Part shown: piece after piece, positions 34,720 through 43,745 of the stretch | Layout: every line of letters begins with the position of its first letter | Position numbering within the stretch: position 1 is the first letter of the stretch | Assembly (NCBI RefSeq): GCF_014635345.1 | Contig: NZ_BMCU01000001.1 | Location: forward strand, 1,054,001 to 1,118,000 | Source: Rhodococcoides trifolii | GTDB taxonomy: Bacteria; Actinomycetota; Actinomycetes; Mycobacteriales; Mycobacteriaceae | Reading direction: 5' to 3' | Length of the DNA stretch: 64,000 nt | Notes under the pieces: generated by a model | What the model saw: the letters and a program-made list of their open reading frames with translations, nothing else | The model's database searches: none | What the model was told of the DNA's origin: nothing | Position numbers and translations under genes: made by a program

Positions 34720-36300
34720 TCAGTTCGTTTCGGTGGTGTCGGCGCGGGTCATGGCGGCGAGGTGCATTTCGTCCACGGTCGCGGAGTTGGGGGTGTAGTC
34801 GACCGTCTCGGCCTTCGCGAGAACGCCGTTCATGTGCGCGATGAACGCCATCTGCATGATTTCCTTCGGTTCGTCGGCGAACAGTTGTGCGTACGCGTCC
34901 TGGCGTTCCTCACCGGTTTTCGCGGCCGCCTCGTTCACTCGGGCATCGAATGCCGGTGTTCCGCCGGCGCTCTGGAAGCCGTCGCTACGCATGTACTGAT
35001 CGGCGGTGAAGGCGGCGTCACCGGCCTGGTTGCCGTGCTGAATCACCAGCAGGTAGGGACCGACCTTCGGGAACGGTCGTTCCTGGTACTCGGCGGTACC
35101 CGCGGAGTCCGTCATCTCGATCGAGACGTTCAACCCGATCTCGGACAACGAGTTCTGGATGACTTCGAGGGTCTCGTTCACCTTGGGGAACTGTCCTGTG
35201 CGGCCGATCATGCGGATCTCGGCGTCGACGGGGACACCGTCGGCGCGCGCTTCCTCGATCAACTGCTGCGCTTTCTCGGGGTCGTACGGCCAGGGCTTCA
35301 TCTCTTCGTTGAATCCGATGACGCCCTTCGAGATCAATTGTTCTGCAGGCGAACCCATGCCGCGGAACAAGGCTTTGACGATGCCGTCGCGATTGACCGA
35401 ATAATTGATCGCCTGACGAACACGGATGTCGTCCAGTGGCGGCTCCTCGAGCTGAATGCGCACCGCGGTGGTCTCGTTGTTGGGGTACGCGACACCGAGG
35501 TCGCCTGCTCCGTCCTCGGGACCGAGGCCGACTGCGATCTCGGCTTCGCCGTTGGCGACCATCGAGGCGCGGACGCTTCCCTCGCTGCGCCACTGGTAGA
35601 CGGCGCGGGCGTAGTCGGGCGCGGTCCCCCAGTAGGTCTCGTTGCGGACGAGGGACAGGCGTTGGCCGGCGTTCCAGTAGTCGATGGCGTACGGGCCGGT
35701 GCCGACGGGTTCGCGGACGCGCTCGGTCAGGCTGGTGGTGCGTGGAAGCATCTCGACGAAGGACACGCGCAGCGGGAGGATGGGGTCGGGCTCCGGAGAC
35801 GCGACGGTGAGGGTGAGGGGGTCGACGACGTTCACGTCCAGATCTGCGTCACCGAAGACGTAGCCCTCGACGTTGCATCCCAGATCGGAGTTGACGGTCC
35901 GTTCGATGGAATGCGCGGCGTCCTGTGCCTCGAACGGCGTGCCGTCGCTGAAGGTGACACCGGGGCGCAGTCTGAAGGTCCACTCGGTGTCGGACGTCCG
36001 CTCCCAGGACTCCGCGAGCAGAGGCTCGAGGTCGCCGGTGGTGGGGTTGCGTTCCATCAGGGGCTCGGTGATGTTGGACCGAACGACGACGCCCACCGAC
36101 GTGAGCGAGACGTCGCACGCTTCGAGCGTGGGCGGTTCCTCCTGCAGGACGATGCGTAGCGTGTTCGAGTCCGCTGCCGACCCCTGGTTGGAGTTGGCTA
36201 CCGAGCATCCGACGGCAAGAGCCGAAACGGACAGTGCCGCAACGAAAGTCGTTGCAACGCGGCGTCGGTTCCCCCGCTCGGTCGGTGGTGCAGGGCTCAT
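34720..36300 (-). CDS. dppA: Solute-binding lipoprotein DppA/OppA type (SBP family 5)
   Basis: Extracytoplasmic receptor of 526 residues. A signal peptide with lipobox LAVGC gives lipidated Cys32. Family 5 features: LRIVLQEEPPTLEACD, SDTEWTFRLRPGVTFSDGTPF, RQAINYSVNRDGIVKALFRG, PYDPEKAQQLIEEA. Family members bind peptides, nickel, or plant-derived sugars and opines. Because the operon continues with gudD and a hydroxyacid dehydrogenase, the ligand may be a carboxylated sugar conjugate rather than a peptide; that is inference. Confidence 0.92.
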   Translation of the reverse strand: MSPAPPTERGNRRRVATTFVAALSVSALAVGCSVANSNQGSAADSNTLRIVLQEEPPTLEACDVSLTSVGVVVRSNITEPLMERNPTTGDLEPLLAESWERTSDTEWTFRLRPGVTFSDGTPFEAQDAAHSIERTVNSDLGCNVEGYVFGDADLDVNVVDPLTLTVASPEPDPILPLRVSFVEMLPRTTSLTERVREPVGTGPYAIDYWNAGQRLSLVRNETYWGTAPDYARAVYQWRSEGSVRASMVANGEAEIAVGLGPEDGAGDLGVAYPNNETTAVRIQLEEPPLDDIRVRQAINYSVNRDGIVKALFRGMGSPAEQLISKGVIGFNEEMKPWPYDPEKAQQLIEEARADGVPVDAEIRMIGRTGQFPKVNETLEVIQNSLSEIGLNVSIEMTDSAGTAEYQERPFPKVGPYLLVIQHGNQAGDAAFTADQYMRSDGFQSAGGTPAFDARVNEAAAKTGEERQDAYAQLFADEPKEIMQMAFIAHMNGVLAKAETVDYTPNSATVDEMHLAAMTRADTTETN

Positions 36301-36664
36301 GGTGTCCTCCGGTGACTGTCGGGGTCCGCCCGGCGAGGGTGCGCTGGGTCGACGGTGCTGTGACGACCGTCGGTAGAGGGGCTGTCTGTGACGGTAACCA
36401 CACGGTAGGAGTCGGGGTTGGGGTCGTCAACCGGACATTTCGGTCCTCGGCGCCGTAAATTGCTGGTACGCAGCTCCGTAGGCGGGGCGGATGATCTTGG
36501 TCTCGCTCCCTGACCTGGGGAACGTGTGACCGGCCGGCTCACGACATGCGGTATGGCTGCTTCTCGATACCGTTTCGGTATCGGTCCATGTTATTTACGT
36601 GTTGGACAGGTATTCACGCTGCGGCTTAGCGTACCTGTATGACTTCACGCACGAGGACTGCCGA
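36301..36664. promoter_or_regulatory. Divergent regulatory region, dppA operon / hydroxyacid dehydrogenase operon
   Basis: A 364-bp gap between divergent starts with no credible ORF. It holds the 19-bp palindrome at 36565-36583 and a weaker one (GTGACCGGCCGGCTCAC-like, about 36526-36542). AT content rises near 36585-36610 (CATGTTATTTACG), a likely -10 area for the rightward operon. No riboswitch-like conserved structure was recognised. Confidence 0.6.
36565..36583. promoter_or_regulatory. 19-bp palindromic operator candidate
   Basis: CGATACCG-TTT-CGGTATCG is a perfect palindrome with 8-bp arms and a 3-bp centre. It contains ATAC-N7-GTAT (T-N11-A), the LysR-type binding form, 82 bp upstream of the rightward start. 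A second palindrome of identical design lies at 42991-43009. The LysR at 38128-39018 is the obvious candidate ligand. Confidence 0.6.
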
Positions 36665-37678
36665 ATGACCGTCGACACCGCGCCGTCGAACGCGAACAAC
36701 GCTGCGGCACAACAGATTCACGGTCAAGTTCTTCAGGTGGGACCGCTGAAGCCGTCGCTGTCCGCCACTCTCGGCGATGCATACGGTGCATCGATCCTGC
36801 CGACCGACGCCACTCGTGCGGACTTTCTCGCCGCGCACGGCAACGACGTGACCGCCGTCGTGACGTCCGGGCGCACAGGCGTCGACGCCGAGCTGATGGA
36901 CGCGCTGCCGTCCCTCGGAGCGATCGTGCACTTCGGAGTCGGTTACGACACAACGGATGTCGCACGTGCGAAGGAGCGCGGTATCGGCGTCAGCAACACG
37001 CCCGACGTCCTGACCGACTGTGTCGCCGACATCGCACTCGGACTGCTGATCGACGTGATGCGCGGACTGTCCTTCGCGGATCGCTTCGTCCGCGCCGGCC
37101 GCTGGCCTGTCGAGGGCAACGTGCCCCTCACCCGCCGGGTCTCCGGAAAGCGGGTCGGAATCGTCGGACTCGGACGGATCGGAAGCGCGATCGCAACACG
37201 TCTGGATGGCTTCGGATGCGTTGTCTCGTATCACAACCGCAGCGAGATCGACGGATCTCCGTACGCGTACGCCGAGTCGGTCACCGCTCTGGCCGCGGAC
37301 GTCGACGTGCTCGTCGTCGCGGCGTCGGGTGGAGCGGGTACCGAAAAGCTCGTGGACCGTGAGGTTCTCGAAGCGCTCGGTCCCGACGGATACCTCGTGA
37401 ACGTCGCGCGGGGCAGCGTGGTCGACGAGGACGCGCTGGTGGACCTGCTGACTCGCGGCCAACTGGCGGGCGCCGGCCTCGACGTGTTCGCACACGAACC
37501 CGACGTACCGCCGGCGCTGCTCGAACTCGACTCGGTCGTCCTGCTCCCGCACCTGGCCAGCGGCACCGTCGAGACACGGGCCGCCATGGAGGCGTTGACC
37601 CTCGAGAATCTCGACGAGTTCCTCGCGGCCGGAACGCTGACCACCCCCGTACTCCCCCCACGACAGGCGACCTCATGA
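36665..37678 (+). CDS. D-2-hydroxyacid dehydrogenase (hydroxypyruvate/glyoxylate reductase-like)
   Basis: NAD(P)-dependent dehydrogenase of 337 residues. Complete catalytic set: Rossmann GIVGLGRIGSAIA, Arg in LVNVARGSVVDED, Glu in LDVFAHEPDVPP, and His in LLPHLASGT. GxGYDTTDVARAKERGIGVSNTPDVLTD places it with GhrB-like reductases. ATG at 36665 follows GAGGA with 6-nt spacing, better than the frame opening at 36599. It overlaps the universal stress gene by ATGA. It may reduce glyoxylate, hydroxypyruvate or tartronate semialdehyde arising from aldarates. Confidence 0.88.
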   Translation: MTVDTAPSNANNAAAQQIHGQVLQVGPLKPSLSATLGDAYGASILPTDATRADFLAAHGNDVTAVVTSGRTGVDAELMDALPSLGAIVHFGVGYDTTDVARAKERGIGVSNTPDVLTDCVADIALGLLIDVMRGLSFADRFVRAGRWPVEGNVPLTRRVSGKRVGIVGLGRIGSAIATRLDGFGCVVSYHNRSEIDGSPYAYAESVTALAADVDVLVVAASGGAGTEKLVDREVLEALGPDGYLVNVARGSVVDEDALVDLLTRGQLAGAGLDVFAHEPDVPPALLELDSVVLLPHLASGTVETRAAMEALTLENLDEFLAAGTLTTPVLPPRQATS

Positions 37679-38070
37679 CCATCGTTCTCAGTTACATTCC
37701 TACCCCGGAGGGCCTCGGCGCCTTGCCTTTCGGCTTCACCGAAGCTCGGCTCCGCGAGACCGATGTCGTGGTGATTCCCGACGGTGACGCTGCCGATCGC
37801 GCAGACTTCGACGCCAACGTGCAGTCGGCCCGCGAGGAAGCGAACGCACTGGACGTGAAGTACCGAGTCTCGATCGGTGACGGCGATCGTACCCATGCCG
37901 ACAACCTCATCGATGCGTCCTACGACGCAGGCGCCAGCTTGCTCGTCATCGGTATGCGGCGACGCTCACCGGTCGGAAAGCTGTTGATGGGAAGCGTCGT
38001 TCAGCGCGTCCTTCTGGACGCACACTGCCCCGTGGCCGCCATCAAGCCGCCGGTGGGCGCGCCGCATTAG
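37675..38070 (+). CDS. Universal stress protein, UspA family
   Basis: Protein of 131 residues with the single-domain Usp fold: MTIVLSYIPTPEG at beta-1 and the ATP-binding motif GMRRRSPVGKLLMGS(x)QRVL near the C-terminus. Its first strand is short compared with typical 140-150 residue members. It is translationally coupled to the upstream dehydrogenase and ends just before a hairpin terminator. Role in the aldarate cluster is unknown. Confidence 0.85.
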   Translation: MTIVLSYIPTPEGLGALPFGFTEARLRETDVVVIPDGDAADRADFDANVQSAREEANALDVKYRVSIGDGDRTHADNLIDASYDAGASLLVIGMRRRSPVGKLLMGSVVQRVLLDAHCPVAAIKPPVGAPH

Positions 38071-38083
38071 TGCGCTTCGCACA

Positions 38084-38123
38084 CGGGCGCGAAAAGAAGT
38101 GTCAGGACGCTCTTTTTCACACC
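38084..38123. terminator. Hairpin terminator, family member 2 (degenerate)
   Basis: CGGGCGCGAAAAGAA and TCTTTTTCACACCCG form an imperfect stem of the same family as 27683-27722 and 60097-60138, between convergent usp and lysR genes. A neighbouring small hairpin GTGCG-CTT-CGCAC (38070-38082) matches the side hairpin next to member 1. Confidence 0.65.
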
Positions 38124-38127
38124 CGAC

Positions 38128-39018
38128 CTACACACGCAGCTCGGTCAGCACGTCCGACATCAGCCGATGCAGCGCCGGGTTGGCATTGTCTGCGCGCCAG
38201 GCTGCGTTCATCTGCACCGGGTTGTCCCGGATCGCCGTGACCGGCCGAAAGACGACGCCTTCCGGTTGCATCGTCTGTGACGACGCCGGCACCAGCGCGA
38301 TGCCGAGGCCGGACTTCACCAGCACCAGCATCGTGTGAATCTGGGTCACGTACTGCACGTAGCGGGGTGACGCGCCCACGATCGTGAAGATGCTGATCAA
38401 CAGCTCGTGAAAATAGCGGGCGTCCACCGGGGAGTACATCACCACGGCCTGGTCGTCGAAGTCGTCCACGGTCAGCTCGTCGGCGTCCGCCAGGGGATGC
38501 CCGACGGGCAGAGCGGCGATCAGGGGTTCGTGATGGACAGGCCGGGTCGCGATGCCCGGACGGGTCAGGATCGGTCGGATCAAACCGAGGTCGAGTTCTC
38601 CGTTCGTCAACGCTTCCAGCTGTACGGCCGAGACCATCTCCCGTAGAACGAGTTTGACGTCGGGAAGTCTCTCCCGCGCGGCGGTGAGCAGTTGGGGCAG
38701 CACCGCATGGGCGGATGCTCCGGTGAAGCCCACCACGACTGTGCCGAGGTCGCCGGCGGGGACCCGGCGCACCGTGAGGACGGCACCTTCCGACAGGTTC
38801 AGAATTCGGCGGGCGTCGGGGAGGAACGCCGCGCCCGCCGCAGTCAGCGTCACGGACCGCGACGTTCGGTCGATCAACTGCACGCCCAGTTCGCTCTCGA
38901 GCTGCTGGATCTGGCGGCTCAGCGGCGGCTGCGTCATGTGCAGGCGCTCGGCGGCGCGGCCGAAGTGCAGTTCCTCGGCGACTGCGATGAAGCAGGACAA
39001 CCGGGCTAAAGAGAACAC
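38128..39018 (-). CDS. LysR-type transcriptional regulator
   Basis: Regulator of 296 residues: winged HTH (FIAVAEELHFGRAAERLHMTQPPLSRQIQQLE) followed by a periplasmic-binding-like effector domain (GDLGTVVVGFTGASAHAVLP, LLALVPASS-type end). Start GTG at 39018. It is encoded just after the second GudD-like gene, between two aldarate operons, and two LysR-shaped palindromes (36565, 42991) lie upstream of those operons, so control by an aldarate intermediate is likely. Confidence 0.9.
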   Translation of the reverse strand: MFSLARLSCFIAVAEELHFGRAAERLHMTQPPLSRQIQQLESELGVQLIDRTSRSVTLTAAGAAFLPDARRILNLSEGAVLTVRRVPAGDLGTVVVGFTGASAHAVLPQLLTAARERLPDVKLVLREMVSAVQLEALTNGELDLGLIRPILTRPGIATRPVHHEPLIAALPVGHPLADADELTVDDFDDQAVVMYSPVDARYFHELLISIFTIVGASPRYVQYVTQIHTMLVLVKSGLGIALVPASSQTMQPEGVVFRPVTAIRDNPVQMNAAWRADNANPALHRLMSDVLTELRV

Positions 39019-39036
39019 GAGGGCAGGCTACGCCTG

Positions 39037-39082
39037 CCTGTGCGCCGATAAGTACCTCATGGGGTACTTATCGGCGCACAGG
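39037..39082. repeat. Perfect 20-bp inverted repeat between gudD2 and lysR
   Basis: Arms CCTGTGCGCCGATAAGTACC (39037-39056) and its exact complement (39063-39082) flank the loop TCATGG. A second hairpin GGCAGG-CTACG-CCTGCC overlaps its left side (39022-39038). There is no T-tract. Probably ends the kgsadh-kdgD-gudD2 transcript, but an arm length this perfect also suits a REP-like element or protein site. Confidence 0.7.
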
Positions 39083-39094
39083 TGCCGAAGGCGC

Positions 39095-40363
39095 CTACCA
39101 ACGCGGACTGGTGTTCTCGAACGTCGCATCGATGCTCTTCATGTACCCGGTGTCGTCTCGATCGCGAATACCGCAGTCCAGGTACTGCTGATGAAGCGCA
39201 GCCAGGGCGTCCTCGTCGATCTCGACGCCCAGACCGGGCGACGTGGGAACCGGTACGGCGCCGTCGACGAATCCGATTGCGCCGGGCTCGATCACGTCTT
39301 CGCTCTTCCACGGCCAGTGCGTGTCGCACGCGTACGTGAGGTTCGGTGTGGCGGCGGCCAGGTGCACCATGGCCGCGAGCGAGATGCCGAGGTGCGAGTT
39401 CGAATGCATCGACAGGCCGAAGCCGAAGGTGTCGCAGATCCCGGCGAGCAGTCGCGAACGCTGCAGACCTCCCCAGTAGTGGTGGTCGGAGAGGACCACG
39501 CCGACCGAGTTCTTGCGCACCGCTGGTTCGAGATGGTCGAACGCGACCACACACATGTTGGTGGCCAACGGCATCTTCGCTTCCCGCGCCACCTCGGCCA
39601 TTCCGTCGAGTCCGGGCGTGGGGTCCTCGAGGTACTCGACGATGCCGTTCAGTTCCGACGCGACCCGAATCGAGGTGTCGACGGTCCATGCCGCATTGGG
39701 ATCGAGCCGCAGCGGCAGGTCCGGGAACGCGGCCCGCAGCGCTTTGATGCCGGCGATCTCCTCGTCGGGCGGAAACACGCCACCTTTGACCTTGATGGCG
39801 CCGAAGCCGTACTCGGCGATCATCTTCCGAGCTTGACGCACCAGACCTTCGGGGTCGAGTGCTTCGCCCCAGCTGTCCGCCTCGGCGCCGGGGTGGCCGG
39901 CCCACTTGTAGAACAGGTACGCGCTGAAGGGAACTGCGTCGCGCACCGCGCCGCCGAGAAGGTCGGAGACGGGCCGACCCGTCGCCTTGCCCTGCACGTC
40001 CAGACACGCGACCTCGAACGGCGAGAACACCCGATCGGTGGTGCTCGCGGTGGTGATCATTCCGGCGACGCCGTCACCCCCGGTCACCGAGAGCGTGTCC
40101 AGCGTGGCCTCGATCGCCGCACGCATGGAACCGAGTGCGAAGACGTCGAGCCCGACGATGGCCTCGGCGGCCGCTTCCAGCCGCGTCAGATGTGCTGTGT
40201 CGGCGTACGTCTCACCGAGTCCGACCAGTCCACCGTCCGTATCGAGCTGGATGATGGCACGTAGGGCGTAGGGCTGGTGCACACCGACGGTGTTCAGCAG
40301 TGGCGGATCGACGAACGCGACCGGCGTGATCCGTGCACCCGTGATGCGCACGGGTGCGGTCAT
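39095..40363 (-). CDS. Enolase-superfamily sugar-acid dehydratase (glucarate dehydratase-related)
   Basis: Protein of 422 residues from the mandelate racemase/glucarate dehydratase group. Visible active-site blocks: IKVKGGVFPPDEE, RLDPNAAW, YLEDPTPG, LATNMCVVAFDHLEPAV, LSMHSNSHLGISLAAMVH. It differs from GudD at 28665-30014 around the substrate loop (AYLFYKWAGHPG), so it may act on galactarate, idarate or another aldarate. ATG overlaps the kdgD stop (ATGA). It shares an operon with the two downstream pathway enzymes. Confidence 0.87.
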   Translation of the reverse strand: MTAPVRITGARITPVAFVDPPLLNTVGVHQPYALRAIIQLDTDGGLVGLGETYADTAHLTRLEAAAEAIVGLDVFALGSMRAAIEATLDTLSVTGGDGVAGMITTASTTDRVFSPFEVACLDVQGKATGRPVSDLLGGAVRDAVPFSAYLFYKWAGHPGAEADSWGEALDPEGLVRQARKMIAEYGFGAIKVKGGVFPPDEEIAGIKALRAAFPDLPLRLDPNAAWTVDTSIRVASELNGIVEYLEDPTPGLDGMAEVAREAKMPLATNMCVVAFDHLEPAVRKNSVGVVLSDHHYWGGLQRSRLLAGICDTFGFGLSMHSNSHLGISLAAMVHLAAATPNLTYACDTHWPWKSEDVIEPGAIGFVDGAVPVPTSPGLGVEIDEDALAALHQQYLDCGIRDRDDTGYMKSIDATFENTSPRW

Positions 40364-41298
40364 GACTGAGCAGCGCCGACGGCGAGCGAGTCGGCGAGAA
40401 CAGCGCGGCCGGCTGCGACGATGGCCTCGAGTTCGAGCTGGTGCGCGGGGGAGATGTCGACGAGCGGTGCGCGCACCGGACCAGCGTCGACTCCCTCCAT
40501 GGTGACGCCCGCTTTGATCAGCGAGACTGCATACCCGGGTACCTCGTCGCGCAGACGGACCAGTGGGTGGAAGAAGCTGCGCAGCAACGCTTCCGTGAGC
40601 TCGATGTTCTCGGTTTCGAGCGAGTCGTAGAACGCGAGGGCCAGCTCGGGCGCGAAGGCGAACGTCGCCGAGGAGTACAGCGGAACACCGATGGCGCGGT
40701 ACGCCTGCTGCGACACCTCTGCGGTGGGAAGACCGTTGAAGAACAGGAAAGGCTTGCCCGACGGTTCCAGCGCGTCCTTGACGGCGCGAACGATCCGGGC
40801 GACCTTGTCCAGATCGCCTGTGCCGTCCTTGAATCCGATGACGGTGGGGAACTGTGCGACCTCGATGGCCGAGTTCTCGTCGTAGCGAGCGTTGCTGCGG
40901 TTGTAGACGATGACAGGGAGGTCCGTGGCGTCGGCGACTGCGCGGGTGTAGTCGACCAGTCCGGCCTGAGGCATCGTCACGAGGTAGGGCGGAAGCAACA
41001 GAATTCCGTCGGCGCCGTTGTCCTTCGCTGCGCGGGCGAAGATCTTGGCCTGGGCGAGCGATCCGCCCGCACCCGCGAAGACGGGGACCCGGCCGGCGAC
41101 GACCTCGACGGCGGTGGCGACGATACTGCCGAACTCTTCCGCCTCCAGGGCGTGGAATTCTCCTGTGCCACAGGCGATGAAGACTCCACCAGGTCCGGCG
41201 TCGACTCCCTTCGCGATGTGTTCGGTCAAGCGGGCGTAATCGACGTCACCGGTCGCGGTGAACGGGGTGACGGGGAAGAACAGGACGCCGTCGAGCAT
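40360..41298 (-). CDS. kdgD: 5-dehydro-4-deoxyglucarate dehydratase (decarboxylating)
   Basis: DapA-family aldolase-fold enzyme of 312 residues that converts 5-dehydro-4-deoxyglucarate to 2,5-dioxopentanoate, CO2 and water. The Schiff-base Lys lies in VIGFKDGTGDLDKV and the catalytic Tyr in VIVYNRSNARY; FIACGTGEFHALEAEEF is a KdgD hallmark of the family. It is the second step after either GudD homolog. Start ATG at 41298, 29 bp downstream of the aldehyde dehydrogenase gene. Confidence 0.92.
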   Translation of the reverse strand: MLDGVLFFPVTPFTATGDVDYARLTEHIAKGVDAGPGGVFIACGTGEFHALEAEEFGSIVATAVEVVAGRVPVFAGAGGSLAQAKIFARAAKDNGADGILLLPPYLVTMPQAGLVDYTRAVADATDLPVIVYNRSNARYDENSAIEVAQFPTVIGFKDGTGDLDKVARIVRAVKDALEPSGKPFLFFNGLPTAEVSQQAYRAIGVPLYSSATFAFAPELALAFYDSLETENIELTEALLRSFFHPLVRLRDEVPGYAVSLIKAGVTMEGVDAGPVRAPLVDISPAHQLELEAIVAAGRAVLADSLAVGAAQS

Positions 41299-41327
41299 TT
41301 CGGACTCCTACGAGAGGGGGTGGGTGA

Positions 41328-42935
41328 TCAGGACTGGCTGAGGGTGCCGTCGACACGGCGCCAAATGTGGTCGGGGTTGCCGTCGGCGATGGCAGACGGG
41401 AGAAGCGCGGACGGAACGTCCTGGTACGCGACCGGGCGGAGGAAGCGCTCGATGGCAAGCGATCCGACCGATGTGGTGCGCGAGTCCGACGTCGCCGGGA
41501 ACGGTCCACCGTGAACCATGGCGTGACCCACCTCGACACCGGTCGGCCAGCCGTTGAACAGGATTCGGCCCGCCCGTAGTTCGAGGACGTGCAGCAGACG
41601 CGCGGCCTCGTCGTGGTCGGCGTCGTCCGTGTGGATGGTGGCGGTCAGCTGACCTTCCAGGTGGGCTGCCACGGAGCGGACCTGATCGGTATCGGTGCAG
41701 CGCACGATGAGGGACGACGACCCGAATACTTCCTGCTGCAACACCTCCGACGCGAGGAAGGACTCGGCGTCGGTGGTGAACAGCGCCGCCGAGCAGGCGT
41801 TCGGCGCCTGCGTGTCGCCGCCGCGGGCGACGACGGTGGCCGGCCCGTCCAGTGCCGCAACACCGTCGGCGTAACTGGTTGCGATGTTGGGCGTCAGCAT
41901 GGTCGTCGGGGTGGACTCGGAGACGGCGTCACGCGCTGCCGCGGTGAACGCGTCCAGGCCCGGTCCGTCGACTGCGATCACCAGTCCGGGGTTGGTGCAG
42001 AACTGTCCCGACCCGAGGGTGAGCGACGCGACGAATGCCTTGCCGAGTTCCTCACCGCGTGTGCGCAGTGCCGCATCGAGCGGGAACACCGGATTGATCG
42101 AACTCATCTCGGCGTAGACCGGGATGGGCTCCGGCCGAGATGCCGCAGCGGCGACGAGAGCCGTTCCGCCCGAACGTGATCCGGTGAAGCCGACCGCCTT
42201 GATGCGGGGATCGGTGACCAGCGCAGTCCCGAGTCCGCGGCCCGATCCGAACAGCAGGGAGAACGTTCCTGCCGGCATGCCGGTGGCCGCGACGGCGTCG
42301 GTGATCGCGCGTCCGACGAGTTCGGAGGTTCCCGGGTGGGCGTCGTGCGCCTTGACGATGACAGGACATCCGGCTGCGAGGGCGGATGCGGTGTCGCCGC
42401 CGGCGACCGAGAAGGCGAGGGGGAAGTTGCTGGCGCCGAACACGACGACCGGACCCAACGGAATCTTGCGCTGACGGATGTCGGCGCGGGGCAGGGGAGC
42501 GCGGTCGGGTTGCGCGGGGTCGATGCGGGCGCCGTTCCACCCTCCGTCGCGCAGCACCGAGGCGAACAACCGAAGCTGCCCGGACGTGCGGCCCACTTCA
42601 CCGGTGATGCGGCCGACAGGGAGCCCGGATTCGCGGACGGCACGCTGGATCAGGGTGTCGCCGAGGTCTTCGAGGTTCGAGGCGATGGCCTCGAGGAAGG
42701 TGGCGCGGTGCTCGGACGTTGTCGATCGGTACTCGTCGAAGGCATCGGCGGCGGCCGCGCAGGCCGCGTCGACGTCGGCGTCGCCACCGTGTCCGAACGG
42801 GGGATCGATTTCGTCGCCCGTGCTCGGATCGATGGCTCTGATCTGGGTGCCTGTGCCGGCGACGAACGAGCCGGCGATGATCAGCTCACCCGTCAGCGAA
42901 TCGGTGGTCGGCGCGGTTGCAGTCGGCGGTGTCAT
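41328..42935 (-). CDS. 2,5-dioxovalerate (alpha-ketoglutarate semialdehyde) dehydrogenase
   Basis: NADP-type aldehyde dehydrogenase of 535 residues; the last step of the pathway, giving 2-oxoglutarate. Motifs: [26 protein letters not shown] split over the cofactor cleft, [12 protein letters not shown], Glu in [10 protein letters not shown], and the nucleophile Cys in [11 protein letters not shown]. The divergent FxGS-type region matches the KGSADH-III/ FrcDH-like branch. ATG at 42935 or GTG at 42944 could start it; neither has a clear ribosome site. First gene of its operon. Confidence 0.88.
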   Translation of the reverse strand: MTPPTATAPTTDSLTGELIIAGSFVAGTGTQIRAIDPSTGDEIDPPFGHGGDADVDAACAAAADAFDEYRSTTSEHRATFLEAIASNLEDLGDTLIQRAVRESGLPVGRITGEVGRTSGQLRLFASVLRDGGWNGARIDPAQPDRAPLPRADIRQRKIPLGPVVVFGASNFPLAFSVAGGDTASALAAGCPVIVKAHDAHPGTSELVGRAITDAVAATGMPAGTFSLLFGSGRGLGTALVTDPRIKAVGFTGSRSGGTALVAAAASRPEPIPVYAEMSSINPVFPLDAALRTRGEELGKAFVASLTLGSGQFCTNPGLVIAVDGPGLDAFTAAARDAVSESTPTTMLTPNIATSYADGVAALDGPATVVARGGDTQAPNACSAALFTTDAESFLASEVLQQEVFGSSSLIVRCTDTDQVRSVAAHLEGQLTATIHTDDADHDEAARLLHVLELRAGRILFNGWPTGVEVGHAMVHGGPFPATSDSRTTSVGSLAIERFLRPVAYQDVPSALLPSAIADGNPDHIWRRVDGTLSQS

Positions 42936-42990
42936 AGCGATCACGTTAGGACCGCAACTGATTCATGTCCAAGACCATTTCTGGACTCTT

Positions 42991-43009
42991 CGATTCAACA
43001 ATTGAATCG
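42991..43009. promoter_or_regulatory. 19-bp palindromic operator candidate
   Basis: CGATTCAA-CAA-TTGAATCG is a perfect palindrome with 8-bp arms and a 3-bp centre, 56 bp upstream of the aldehyde dehydrogenase ATG. It shares size, CGAT/ATCG ends and a T-N11-A core with 36565-36583, so the same regulator may bind both. Confidence 0.6.
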
Positions 43010-43111
43010 ACGCGGTCATGTGCACGATCCGGACAAATCCGGTAGGTAAGGTAACGATTTTGAAAGGGCCGCGATACTCCGGACACGAGATGGTCCAGGG
43101 GTGGAGGCGTC

Positions 43112-43744
43112 ATGAGAGTTCGTACTTCGTTGATTGTTGCGGTCGCGTCGGTGATTGCACTGACCGCGTGCGGCGGGACGACGGGAGGGTCCCCGCAGGC
43201 TTCCGCGCCTACTTCGTCGGCGACCGTTTCGGCAGCGACCGTCCCGACCGAGACCGTCCCGACCGAGACCGTCCCGATGGAGACCGTCGCGACACCGACT
43301 GTCGTGACCAAGACCGTCACCGTGCCGGTGCCGCCGTCGATCACGAGCGCGTCCACATGTCCCGGGCCGGTCAACCGAGGTACCGGCGCGTCGGCCTTCG
43401 AGGGGAGCTGGCGACGCCACGCAAGTCAGCTCGTCTTGCAGCGGGATACCGCGACCAGCGCGCTCATGATGGGCGCGAGCGCGGTGGACAGCGAGAACTG
43501 GCGCGTCGACTGGACTCACGACGAGTGCGACAGTCGCAAGGTGGTCGTGACGTTGCTCGAGCGGACCGCTCTGTACGGGACAGGGGTGGACGGCGAACTG
43601 GACGAGGGCAAAACGTTCGGGCTCGAGTTCGGTACCAGTTCGATCGGTACCTCGGTCATCGTGACGACCGGTCTCGGTGACGATCCCGGTGTGTACACAT
43701 GGTGCGGTGCCGACTCCGGGCCCGTCCCCGAATGCGGCGCATGA
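43112..43744 (+). CDS. Putative secreted lipoprotein with TVPTE repeats
   Basis: Protein of 210 residues with no recognised family. Signal peptide and lipobox LTAC give lipidated Cys20. Residues ~35-70 hold a Thr/Val/Pro repeat (TVPTE, TVPTE, TVPME, then TVTVPVPP) encoded by 15-bp DNA repeats at about 43235-43300, a likely cell-wall-spanning linker. The C-terminal ~130 residues contain four Cys and look like a small globular domain. GGAGG precedes the ATG. It is convergent with the TspO-like gene, 1 bp apart. Confidence 0.75.
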   Translation: MRVRTSLIVAVASVIALTACGGTTGGSPQASAPTSSATVSAATVPTETVPTETVPMETVATPTVVTKTVTVPVPPSITSASTCPGPVNRGTGASAFEGSWRRHASQLVLQRDTATSALMMGASAVDSENWRVDWTHDECDSRKVVVTLLERTALYGTGVDGELDEGKTFGLEFGTSSIGTSVIVTTGLGDDPGVYTWCGADSGPVPECGA

Positions 43745-43745
43745 G

